Assembly (NCBI GenBank): GCA_041485385.1
Contig: JBGPJM010000010.1
Span: 1 to 50,890, forward strand
Reading direction: 5' to 3'
From: JBGPJM01 sp041485385
GTDB taxonomy: Bacteria; Planctomycetota; Phycisphaerae; Phycisphaerales; UBA1924
Length of the DNA stretch: 50,890 nucleotides
In this document: piece after piece, positions 42,665 through 50,122 of the stretch
How positions within the stretch are numbered: the stretch's first letter is position 1
How the letters are laid out: each line of letters starts with the position of its first letter
The notes under the pieces: generated by a model
The model's input: the letters and a program-made list of their open reading frames with translations, nothing else
Told to the model about the DNA's origin: nothing
Databases searched by the model: none
Program-made: the position numbers and the translations under genes

Positions 42665-44844
42665 CGGAGCTGGACGGTGACCTCTTCACCGTCGGCGCCC
42701 TGGCCATCCCTCGAAACGAACGTCCGACGGCCGCTCCGTCCCGCTTCCTGGTCCGCGGTCGTGATGACCTGGACGACAAGTTTGCGCGCCGGACGGGGCA
42801 TGCTGCCCTCGCTCTTGGTGACACGGACCTTGACCGCGTTTCCCTCGGTGCTGGCCGCGTAAGTCGTGATCAGGAACTCGCCACGCTGGTAGCCAAAGCC
42901 GTCGCCAGCGTCCTCGTAGAGCGTGCCGGCAGCACGCCCATGCTCGTCGAGGTTGACTAGCAGCGTGAGCGGGTCGAGGGGTTTTTCGCCGGTGAAGCTC
43001 ATGACGGGGCCCAGCGGGAGGATCGCGCCTGCGCGGAGGCGGAGTTCCGGCAGGTCGTCGCCGAGGTCCTTCTCGACAAGACCGACCGTCCGCCACGAGC
43101 CGCGCGGGAGCGACGGAACCCGGTCTCGCAGCGGCGTGACCGCGGGGATGACAAGCAGGTCCTCGCCGAGGAGGAAAGCATCGTCCTCGCTGCGCAGGGC
43201 GAGGTCCTTGGCGTCGGCGAAGAAGGCCGGACGGAGGAGGGGAAGGCCCGTGGCCGAGGCCTCGTGGAAGAGCGTGTACAGGTACGGAAGAAGGCGGTAG
43301 CGGCGCTCAAGGGCAATGCGGCACGTGGTCTCGACCTCGGGAGTAAAGGCCCACGGCTCCTTGTTGATGTTTCCCTTGCCCGTGTGCCCGCGCGCGAAAG
43401 GCATCAGGGCGCCGAAGCCCATCCAGCGCGCAAAGAGCGCACCGTCGCCGTTGGCGTTGAACCCGCCGATATCCGGGCCGGCGAACGGCTGGCCGGAGAG
43501 TCCGAGGTTGAGGACCATCGGGATGGAGGCTTCGAGGTCGTCCCATTCGGCGGAGTTGTCGCCGGTCCAGGCCGCGGCAAAGCGCTGGCCGCCGACGTAG
43601 TTGGCGCGGGTGAGGACGAAGGGCCGCTTGTCGGGGTTCGCGGCGGCAATCCCCTCCCGCGTGGCGCCGGCCATGAGCATGCCATAGACGTTGTGGAATC
43701 GCGCGTGCGCCCCCGGGGCCAGGCCGTCGCCGCCCCGATGGAGATTGTCCTCCGGCATCGTCTTGGAGGGCACGTTGAAGATCGCGGGCTCGTTCATGTC
43801 GTTCCAGACGCCGTCGATGCCGCTGGCGAGATAGTCCTTGTAGAGACCGGCCCACCAGACGCGGGTCTGCGGGCGCGTGAAGTCGGGAAAGACGCACTGG
43901 CCGGGCCAAACGTCGCCCTTGTACGGCTCCCCCGCCGCGGTCTTGACCCAATGGTCGCCGGCCGAACCGGAATCGAACACGAAGAACCCGGGTTCGGCCT
44001 TCACGCCCGGGTCGATCATCCAGATCGTGTGGAAGCCCTGCGAATGCAGGTCCGAGTTCAGGCGGGTGGGGTCGGGGAACTGCGTCGCATCGAACGTGAA
44101 GACGCGGTACTGGTTCATGTAGTCGATGTCGAGCCAGATCACGTCGCAGGGGATGTTGTGCGCACGGAATCCGGAGGCGATCTCACGGACACGCGCCTCG
44201 GGGTTGTACGAATACCGGCACTGGTGGTACCCGATGGCCCACCGCGGCGGCATGGGGATCGTGCCGGTGAGATCGGCCAGGCCCTTGACCACGTCCTGCG
44301 GCGTCGCGCGGTCGATGACGATCACCGGGAATCCCAGCGACGGGCCGTCGGCCGTGAATCGGATCCCCTGGGTGAGGTCGATCGCGCAGCGGTACGTGGT
44401 GTCGGCGAGGACGCCGAAGGCGCTGCCATCGGCGCGGACGGCGAGCACCCAGGGTTGAGACTGATAGAGTGAGGGGGTCTCGTTCTTGTACGCGAAGGAA
44501 TCGGTGTTCCAGGCGACGGAGGTTCGCCCGTTCCGGAGCAGGGGGCCGCCGATCTCGCCGGTGCCGTACAGGCTCGTGCCCGGCTCGATCGGGACGAACG
44601 CGGACGTCTTGCCGCCGTCAGTCGTAAACGCGGGGCGGACGCGGAACGACACCGGCACGTCGCCGGTTCGCGGGAAGTCGCGCTGGAGAGCCATGGAAGG
44701 GATGCCGTCGACAGCGTGCCCGTTCATGCCGGGGGCGTAGAAGCGGGCGATGTGATCGGCGATGAACTCATCGGCGCGGGCGCCCATCGCCGGCGCGAGG
44801 AAGAGGTCGGTCAGGACGAAGAGTCGGCTGGAGAGAGTGTGCAT
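42661..44844 (-). CDS. Glycoside hydrolase family 31 alpha-glucosidase, exported
   Basis: A 727-residue protein. The catalytic nucleophile Asp is in GVWNDMNEPAIFN (near 43,790) and the acid/base Asp in WTGDNSAEWDDL (near 43,560). Substrate-site motifs CDVIWLDIDYMN and GADIGGF-like GPDIGGFNANG are present, giving a standard GH31 enzyme that cleaves alpha-glucosidic bonds from the non-reducing end. The chosen ATG at 44844 begins with a plausible signal peptide (MHTLSSRLFVL...GARA). An alternative ATG at 44898 adds 18 residues. No ribosome binding site decides it. The last 4 nt overlap the GT9 gene. Confidence 0.88.
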   Translation of the reverse strand: MHTLSSRLFVLTDLFLAPAMGARADEFIADHIARFYAPGMNGHAVDGIPSMALQRDFPRTGDVPVSFRVRPAFTTDGGKTSAFVPIEPGTSLYGTGEIGGPLLRNGRTSVAWNTDSFAYKNETPSLYQSQPWVLAVRADGSAFGVLADTTYRCAIDLTQGIRFTADGPSLGFPVIVIDRATPQDVVKGLADLTGTIPMPPRWAIGYHQCRYSYNPEARVREIASGFRAHNIPCDVIWLDIDYMNQYRVFTFDATQFPDPTRLNSDLHSQGFHTIWMIDPGVKAEPGFFVFDSGSAGDHWVKTAAGEPYKGDVWPGQCVFPDFTRPQTRVWWAGLYKDYLASGIDGVWNDMNEPAIFNVPSKTMPEDNLHRGGDGLAPGAHARFHNVYGMLMAGATREGIAAANPDKRPFVLTRANYVGGQRFAAAWTGDNSAEWDDLEASIPMVLNLGLSGQPFAGPDIGGFNANGDGALFARWMGFGALMPFARGHTGKGNINKEPWAFTPEVETTCRIALERRYRLLPYLYTLFHEASATGLPLLRPAFFADAKDLALRSEDDAFLLGEDLLVIPAVTPLRDRVPSLPRGSWRTVGLVEKDLGDDLPELRLRAGAILPLGPVMSFTGEKPLDPLTLLVNLDEHGRAAGTLYEDAGDGFGYQRGEFLITTYAASTEGNAVKVRVTKSEGSMPRPARKLVVQVITTADQEAGRSGRRTFVSRDGQGADGEEVTVQLR

Positions 44845-44916
44845 CGTGAGGGTCTCGGGGGAGAAGAGAATCGGGGCAGCAAGAAGACGCCGTGGCATCA
44901 ACGGAACAGATCGGCG

Positions 44917-45756
44917 TCACCGGCCGTGTACGAGGATGATCGGTCCCTTGAGGTGCGCGAGGACGTGGCCGGTGGTGCTGCCGGTAAAGAGATCCTTGAA
45001 CCAGGAATCTGCATAGGCGCCCATGACCATGAGCGCGTAGGGATCCTTCGCGGCGACCCGCTCGATAAGCTGGGCCTCGCCTCGATCTCCGGGCCCCTGG
45101 GCAATGACCTGGGCGCCCGGGGCAAGCTCCTGCGACCAGTCGAGGGCCTCGCCGAGCTTGAAGTGGCCCCGTGCCAGCGCGAGGATAGTCAGCGGCCACC
45201 CGGCGGCCCTGGCGAGGTCGCGGGCGAACTCCACGGCGCGGGTCGAGACGGTGGCGCCGTCGTAGGCGACCAGTACGTGGTTGATCGGCTGTAGCGGCCC
45301 GCTGGCAACCAGCACCGGGCACGGCGCATGGCTGACGAACCACCGGGTGCTGGAGCCCATCCCGGTCTGCTTGAACCGGCCTTTGAGGCCGACGGCGATA
45401 AGGTCGTCGGGCCCGGCCAGACCGCTGAGGACGTCGACGACGCTGCCGACCTCGATCCGCGATGAGTAAGGCACGCCGGCCTTCGCGGCCGAGTCGCCGA
45501 GCTCCTTGAGCTGGACCTCGGCTCGAGCCCGCTCTTCCTTGACGGACTCGTCGTCGCCGGTGGCGAGGATCACGGGCGGGACCATCGGGTCCAGGAGGAT
45601 CGAGGGGTCGCCGCCGAGCGCAGGGGCGATGATCGGCTCGACGGCGTGCACGCCAAGAACCTGCGCACGGGCGGCCTTGGCCAGCACGACCGCGTAAGCG
45701 AAGGCCTCTCGCGCCAGCTGCGATCCATCGAAGCCGACCAACACGCGTTTCAGCAC
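44917..45756 (-). CDS. Tandem-domain universal stress protein
   Basis: A 279-residue cytoplasmic protein with two Usp domains. Domain 1 starts KRVLVGFDGSQLAREA and ends near STRWFVSHAPCPVLVAS. Domain 2 starts NHVLVAYDGATVSTRA and ends GSTTGHVLAHLKGPIILVHG, with ATP-binding Gly-rich loops in both. The start is decided by AAAGGAG 6 nt before a GTG at 45756, giving VLKRVLVGFDGS; two upstream ATGs at 45792/45795 lack such a site. A TATGAT box (45791-45796, minus strand) is a likely -10. Located directly upstream of the GH31 gene on the same strand. Confidence 0.87.
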   Translation of the reverse strand: MLKRVLVGFDGSQLAREAFAYAVVLAKAARAQVLGVHAVEPIIAPALGGDPSILLDPMVPPVILATGDDESVKEERARAEVQLKELGDSAAKAGVPYSSRIEVGSVVDVLSGLAGPDDLIAVGLKGRFKQTGMGSSTRWFVSHAPCPVLVASGPLQPINHVLVAYDGATVSTRAVEFARDLARAAGWPLTILALARGHFKLGEALDWSQELAPGAQVIAQGPGDRGEAQLIERVAAKDPYALMVMGAYADSWFKDLFTGSTTGHVLAHLKGPIILVHGR

Positions 45757-45790
45757 TGCCCGCTCCTTTCCGCCCGCCACTCTTCGCTGC

Positions 45791-45800
45791 ATCATAAACT
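45791..45800. promoter_or_regulatory. Overlapping divergent -10 boxes (TATGAT minus, TAAACT plus)
   Basis: In the 56-nt gap between the usp and thpR genes, TATGAT reads on the minus strand (45791-45796, 5/6 match) and TAAACT on the plus strand (45795-45800). They share two bases, so the two genes may exclude each other's polymerase. The plus transcript would have a leader of only about 6 nt. Confidence 0.4.
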
Positions 45801-45812
45801 GCCCGGCCCTCC

Positions 45813-46364
45813 ATGTCGCGCCCCACAGCCAAACTGAGGCTCTTCGTCGCGGCCTATCCGCCCCGGGAGGCGGCCGTCCTGATCCTGGCCCTGCTCCGCC
45901 CGCTGCGCCTGGCGGACCACCGGCCGACACCGCCGGAGCAGCTGCACATGACGCTGCAGTTCATCGGGGATACACCGGAGAGCCAGATGGCGGCCGTGCG
46001 GGAGTCCGTGGAACGATCGGCGGCGGGCGTGCGGGCGTTCTCGCTTCGGCCCGCCCGCCTCATGACCCTGCCGAAGCGGGGCGCTCCGAGGCTGGTGGCC
46101 CTGGAAACCGATCTGCCGGCGGGATTGGCGGAGATCCAGAGACGGCTGGTCTCTCGCCTGGCCACCGAGCCACGCCGGGAACGTGATTTCACGCCGCACA
46201 TGACCTTGTGTCGGTTCTCGCACAACGCCCATGCGGCGGACTTGGACGCGCTGGTCACGCTCCCACCTTTCGGCGTGAACATCATCCACCTGATGCGGAG
46301 CACGCTGAAGCCGGAAGGGGCGGAGCACCACGCGGTGAAGAGCTTTCCGCTGGTCGGCGGCTGA
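45813..46364 (+). CDS. thpR: RNA 2',3'-cyclic phosphodiesterase (2H family, LigT/ThpR)
   Basis: A 183-residue protein with the two HxTx motifs of 2H phosphoesterases: His45-Met-Thr47 (LHMTLQFIG) and His129-Met-Thr131 (PHMTLCRF). The opening LRLFVAAYPP is typical of the family. It hydrolyses 2',3'-cyclic phosphates on RNA ends. No obvious ribosome binding site; see the upstream box. Convergent with queE, 12 nt between stops. Confidence 0.92.
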   Translation: MSRPTAKLRLFVAAYPPREAAVLILALLRPLRLADHRPTPPEQLHMTLQFIGDTPESQMAAVRESVERSAAGVRAFSLRPARLMTLPKRGAPRLVALETDLPAGLAEIQRRLVSRLATEPRRERDFTPHMTLCRFSHNAHAADLDALVTLPPFGVNIIHLMRSTLKPEGAEHHAVKSFPLVGG

Positions 46365-46376
46365 CCGCGGCGGCCG

Positions 46377-47162
46377 CTACGTCCCCCGCCTGTTGCCGTA
46401 GAGCTCGATGTGGAGGCGAGGGCAATACCCCCAGTTCCTCTGGAGGCACTCGGCGGCGATCCACGCGCGGGCCTGCGGCGGCGGGAAGGTCACCCCTTCG
46501 GGCATGAGCAGAATGTCCTCTGCCTTCCAGCCGCGAAGGTGCGAAAGCAGATCGTCGATCTCCGGAAGGTCGTTGGGGACCGAGACGACGAACTTGAGCT
46601 GGCGCCCGGGGGTCGGGAAGCGATCGAGGAGCTGCTGCAGAACGCGAATGTTGAGACGCCTCTCCTCCTGGCGGCGTCGCCATCGGCCACCGGGGTCGCG
46701 GGGGTCATTGACCCCCGGAATGCTGTTGGCGAGTTTCGGGCTGATGCTCATGAGGCCACAGGGCAGATCGCGGAACACGGTACCAGCGGTCTCGACCGTG
46801 ATGTGCACGCCGCGAGCGTGGAGGGCGGCGCAGAGTTCCTCAACGGCGTCGAAGATCATCGGCTCGCCGCCGGTGATGACGGTGTGCCGGCGCCAGGTCT
46901 CGGGCGTGCCGGAGAGGACCTCGGCAACGAGATCATCAATGGTGCGCCGGGCTCCCTCGGGGTTCCACGAGGCGTACGGCGTATCGCACCAGGTACAGCG
47001 CAGATTGCACCCGCTGAGGCGGATGAAATGCGAGGGAACGCCCGCGAGCTTCCCCTCGCCCTGGATTGAGTAGAAAGTCTCGCTGACGGGAAGCTCTCGC
47101 CGGGAGACCGGTTGCGCATCGGGCTCATCGACTGCGCGTGCAACGGGGAGGGGGGTGCTCAT
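46377..47162 (-). CDS. queE: 7-carboxy-7-deazaguanine synthase (radical SAM)
   Basis: A 261-residue radical SAM enzyme turning 6-carboxy-tetrahydropterin into 7-carboxy-7-deazaguanine. The 4Fe-4S motif is Cys52-x3-Cys56-x2-Cys59 (GCNLRCTWCDTPY). FYSIQGEGKLAGVPSHFIRLSG-type context precedes it and the TGGEP SAM motif follows. The His/Arg-rich GGRWRRRQEERR loop is long. Its ATG overlaps the queC stop (ATGA), so the two are coupled. It uses the product of QueD encoded at 35 kb. Confidence 0.93.
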   Translation of the reverse strand: MSTPLPVARAVDEPDAQPVSRRELPVSETFYSIQGEGKLAGVPSHFIRLSGCNLRCTWCDTPYASWNPEGARRTIDDLVAEVLSGTPETWRRHTVITGGEPMIFDAVEELCAALHARGVHITVETAGTVFRDLPCGLMSISPKLANSIPGVNDPRDPGGRWRRRQEERRLNIRVLQQLLDRFPTPGRQLKFVVSVPNDLPEIDDLLSHLRGWKAEDILLMPEGVTFPPPQARAWIAAECLQRNWGYCPRLHIELYGNRRGT

Positions 47163-47899
47163 CGGCTCACCCTCGCGCCGTACCGCGTCGGGTCGGGGAT
47201 GCCGGCCTTCGCGAACCCCGCGGCCCTGATGCGGCAGCTGTCGCACTCGCCGCAGGCCAGCCCTTCCGGCGAGGGGTCGTAGCAGGAGTGCGTAACCGAA
47301 TAATCGACCCCTAGGCGCGAGCCGAGGCGAATGATCTCGTGCTTGGGAAGATCGATCAGCGGCGCATGGATCGCGACTTCGCCCTTTCCCTTCGATGCGC
47401 TCTCCACACCGACCTTCGTCGCGAGCCGAGCGGTCTCCTGGAACGAGCGTATGAACTCCGGGCGGCAATCGGGGTAGCCCGAGTAGTCGATGGCGTTGAC
47501 GCCGAGGTAGATATCGCTGGAGCCGGTCACCTCGGCGAAGGCGGTGGCGATGGAGAGGAAGATGAGATTCCTCGCGGGGACGTAGGTCACCGGGATGGCC
47601 AGGGACATCTCCTCGTCGCTGCGCCCCTTCGGCACCCCCACGTCCGTCGTCAGCGCCGAGCCGCCGAAGAGCCAGAGGTCGACAGGGAAGACGATGTGGC
47701 TCGCGGCACCGAGGCCGCTGGCGACCCGACGCGCCGCGTGGATCTCAACGCCGTGGCGCTGACCGTAACCAAAGCTGAGGCAGTGCACGGTATGCCCACG
47801 TTCGCGGGCGACGGCCATGACGGTAGCGCTGTCCAAACCGCCCGAGAGCAGGACGACGGCGGGGGAAGCGGCGGAGCGGTTGGTACGCGTATCGGGCAA
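47159..47899 (-). CDS. queC: 7-cyano-7-deazaguanine synthase
   Basis: A 246-residue ATP-dependent enzyme making preQ0 from carboxy-deazaguanine and ammonia. The PP-loop is LLSGGLDSATV (SGGLDS, 19-24), and the zinc site is Cys206, Cys216, Cys219, Cys222 (GLACGECDSCR). The start is TTG (47897-47899) rather than ATG; no in-frame ATG lies before the PP-loop, and a TAGAAT box sits 6 nt upstream. The first gene of the queC-queE pair. Confidence 0.93.
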   Translation of the reverse strand: MPDTRTNRSAASPAVVLLSGGLDSATVMAVARERGHTVHCLSFGYGQRHGVEIHAARRVASGLGAASHIVFPVDLWLFGGSALTTDVGVPKGRSDEEMSLAIPVTYVPARNLIFLSIATAFAEVTGSSDIYLGVNAIDYSGYPDCRPEFIRSFQETARLATKVGVESASKGKGEVAIHAPLIDLPKHEIIRLGSRLGVDYSVTHSCYDPSPEGLACGECDSCRIRAAGFAKAGIPDPTRYGARVSR

Positions 47900-47905
47900 G
47901 GACCG

Positions 47906-47911
47906 ATTCTA
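47906..47911 (-). promoter_or_regulatory. -10-like TAGAAT upstream of queC (leaderless candidate)
   Basis: TAGAAT (5/6 match) on the minus strand ends 6 nt before the TTG start of queC. Confidence 0.45.
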
Positions 47912-47964
47912 CGTACCGCTCGCGGAGACCAGCGCGAAAGAACGGCTGCTCCCCTAAACCGATT

Positions 47965-49476
47965 TCACGGGTAGGTCTTGGTGACTTGGGCGCCGGGATA
48001 GAACGTCGCCAGCATCTTCCGCCAGTCATCGCCGCGAAGGGCCATGTTGCGGGCGCAGTACTGGCACATCCCCACCCCATGGCCGTAGCCCCGGCCCTTG
48101 ACGGTGATGGTCGCCCCCGCGGCGGACGCCAGGACACGCGGGATGATGAACTCGACGTCGCCGCTGTTCACGCGGGTCTTCGACGTGACCTCGGCAACGC
48201 CCGGGGCGGGGTAGTTGCAGGCCAAGCGCAGGTCCTCGGCCCTGAGCTTGAACCAGCGCCCTCCGGGCTCGATAACCTTGTATTCACTGGGGCGCCCATC
48301 GCCGTTGGTCTGTAGGACCTGGACGCTTGCGAGCCCGTCGATCCGCCGGAGAAGCATGCCATTGGCCTGCCCGTACGCGCGGAACCGCTTGATGAGGTCA
48401 TCGCGCGGCCGCTCGACCTGCCAGGTGAAAAGCGGCGCATCGAAACAGAGGAACTCGCGATGGTGTTCCTGGATCGGCGCGGCGAGATTGAACTCATAGC
48501 CGGCCGATGTCGGCCAGGTGTCGCGGGCCGCGCCGGTGCGCCCGCCGCAGGTACTGGAGTAGTAGGCCCGAAGGATGGCGCCGTTGTCCGTGAGGATGAC
48601 GCCGCGGGTCGAGGCAACAGCATCCCCGGCGGCCTTGTTCTGCGTCGCGCCGTTGTAGGCCTGGTCGCGTGTGGAGCTCTCGACGTCGTAGGACTTCCTG
48701 CCGATCAGCGCACGCTGGCGCTCGTGCAGGGCGTAGGTCCGGGCGCACACAGCCTGAACCTGGTACGCCGCGGGCGGCCAGTTGACGTACATCTCCTTGG
48801 CGACGACGCCGCAGAGGTACGCTTCCACTGGGATGTGCTCGATGATGTCGAAGGCGCCGCCGGGGAGATCGGACCGGGCCGAGAGGCGGAGGATGCCGTT
48901 GTACGCGGCGTCGCCGAGGATCACCAGGGGAACGGCGGCCCGTGGGCGGGGCGCGGCGTCGGGGGCGGAGGCGACGATCTGGAGCTCGCCCGTACGATCG
49001 AAGCGCTGGATCTTGCCGCCTGGGTCGGTGACGACCCAGGCCTCGGCGACGAGCGTGACGGCGACGGGACCCGTGAGCCGCGTCGGCTGCGTACCCCACT
49101 GCCCGGTGGGACTCGGGTCGGCGACGGCGATCCAGACCGGGCCGGGCGGGGCCTGCTGGAGGTTGGCCGTCAGCGCGCCCGCCGGGATGGAGTTCAGGCG
49201 GACGGTATCAACCCCGGCGGCGATGCGGACGCGGATCAGCGGCTCGCTGGTGAGGGTCTGGAGGCCGCCCGACAACCGGGAGCTTGTTGTCCCGGGGACG
49301 GCCGAGTTCGCCGTGGCGGCGCGGGAATCCTGGCCTCCGCCCGCGCTGGGGCCGCCGTCGATCTGACAGGAAACCAGCGAGCCAGCCAGCAGGATCCCGA
49401 CGACGCCAAAGAGGCCGATGACGCTCGCGGCCAGAAGGGAACGCGGACGAGTTGGGGCCGAGATGCGGAGTCTCAT
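47965..49476 (-). CDS. SpoIID/LytB-domain lipoprotein
   Basis: A 503-residue protein. Lipobox LVSC (Cys37) follows a hydrophobic segment (about 14-36). After a Ser/Gly/Ala-rich spacer, the SpoIID domain appears with IEHIPVEAYLCGVVAKEM, AVCARTYAL, YYSSTCGGRT and the C-terminal GRGYGHGVGMCQYCARNMA. SpoIID-type enzymes are lytic transglycosylases acting on denuded glycan; outside sporulators they are thought to remodel peptidoglycan. An alternative ATG at 49515 adds 13 residues. Upstream on the same strand is the cytosine deaminase gene, 66 nt away. Confidence 0.85.
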   Translation of the reverse strand: MRLRISAPTRPRSLLAASVIGLFGVVGILLAGSLVSCQIDGGPSAGGGQDSRAATANSAVPGTTSSRLSGGLQTLTSEPLIRVRIAAGVDTVRLNSIPAGALTANLQQAPPGPVWIAVADPSPTGQWGTQPTRLTGPVAVTLVAEAWVVTDPGGKIQRFDRTGELQIVASAPDAAPRPRAAVPLVILGDAAYNGILRLSARSDLPGGAFDIIEHIPVEAYLCGVVAKEMYVNWPPAAYQVQAVCARTYALHERQRALIGRKSYDVESSTRDQAYNGATQNKAAGDAVASTRGVILTDNGAILRAYYSSTCGGRTGAARDTWPTSAGYEFNLAAPIQEHHREFLCFDAPLFTWQVERPRDDLIKRFRAYGQANGMLLRRIDGLASVQVLQTNGDGRPSEYKVIEPGGRWFKLRAEDLRLACNYPAPGVAEVTSKTRVNSGDVEFIIPRVLASAAGATITVKGRGYGHGVGMCQYCARNMALRGDDWRKMLATFYPGAQVTKTYP

Positions 49477-49542
49477 GGGCACGTGGGGATCATCGTGCGG
49501 ATGCGCCGGTCGCATGCAGAGTTTGCGTTGTCACGCGGGCCA

Positions 49543-50022
49543 TCAGGACAGGGCAGAGGAAGCGGAAGGAGGCACACCGATGTCCTCGTTCCAGAGTTCA
49601 GAGTGTTCCTTGACGAATCGGGCCATAAGGGCGATGCAGCGGGGGTCGTCGAGAACGCGGACCTCGGCGCCCGAATCGCGCAGCCAATCCTCTCTTCCCC
49701 GGAACGTGCGGCTCTCGCCGATGACGACCCGCGGAATGCGGTGGAGAACGGCGGTGCCCGAGCACATAGCGCACGGGCTGAGCGTGCTTGCGAGCGTGAG
49801 CAGGTGCCAGTCGCGCCGGCGACCGGCGTTCCGGATGCACACCGTCTCGGCGTGCGCAGTGGGCTCCCCAGATTGAACGCGGAGATTGTGACCGACGCCG
49901 ACGACCACCCCGGCGCTCGTGACCAGCGCTGACCCGATAGGGATGCCGCCCTCCCGTTGGGACTTGAGCGCCTGCTCGTACGCCGCTTCAAAGGCAAGGC
50001 CATCGATGGCGTCGGTGGTCAT
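49543..50022 (-). CDS. Cytosine/nucleoside deaminase, yeast FCY1-like
   Basis: A 159-residue zinc deaminase with His57-Ala-Glu59 (TAHAET) and Pro83-Cys84-x2-Cys87 (LSPCAMCSG). Unlike TadA or ComEB, the flanks match fungal cytosine deaminase: EGGIPIGSALV, VGVGHNLRVQ, RIPRVVIGES, EVRVLDDPRC and the C-terminal LWNEDIG that covers the active site in the yeast enzyme. It probably converts cytosine to uracil in pyrimidine salvage. The catalytic His-Gly-Glu of yeast is His-Ala-Glu here, which keeps the ligand and the proton shuttle. Confidence 0.85.
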   Translation of the reverse strand: MTTDAIDGLAFEAAYEQALKSQREGGIPIGSALVTSAGVVVGVGHNLRVQSGEPTAHAETVCIRNAGRRRDWHLLTLASTLSPCAMCSGTAVLHRIPRVVIGESRTFRGREDWLRDSGAEVRVLDDPRCIALMARFVKEHSELWNEDIGVPPSASSALS

Positions 50023-50030
50023 GGTCTCTG

Positions 50031-50036
50031 GTTATA
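50031..50036 (-). promoter_or_regulatory. -10-like TATAAC upstream of deaminase gene (leaderless candidate)
   Basis: TATAAC (5/6 match) on the minus strand ends 8 nt before the ATG at 50022; no ribosome binding site is seen. Confidence 0.45.
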
Positions 50037-50109
50037 GCGGGTCCGCGAGAGCCGGGGCGGTGCGATACGGGCTCGAACGTCGGGGGGTGCGTGCGGCAAT
50101 CGACCACGC

Positions 50110-50115
50110 TACACT
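50110..50115 (+). promoter_or_regulatory. -10-like TACACT upstream of dprA (leaderless candidate)
   Basis: GCTACACT ends 7 nt before the dprA ATG at 50123. Same hexamer and distance as the hydrolase gene at 9209. Confidence 0.4.
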
Positions 50116-50122
50116 CGGCGCC

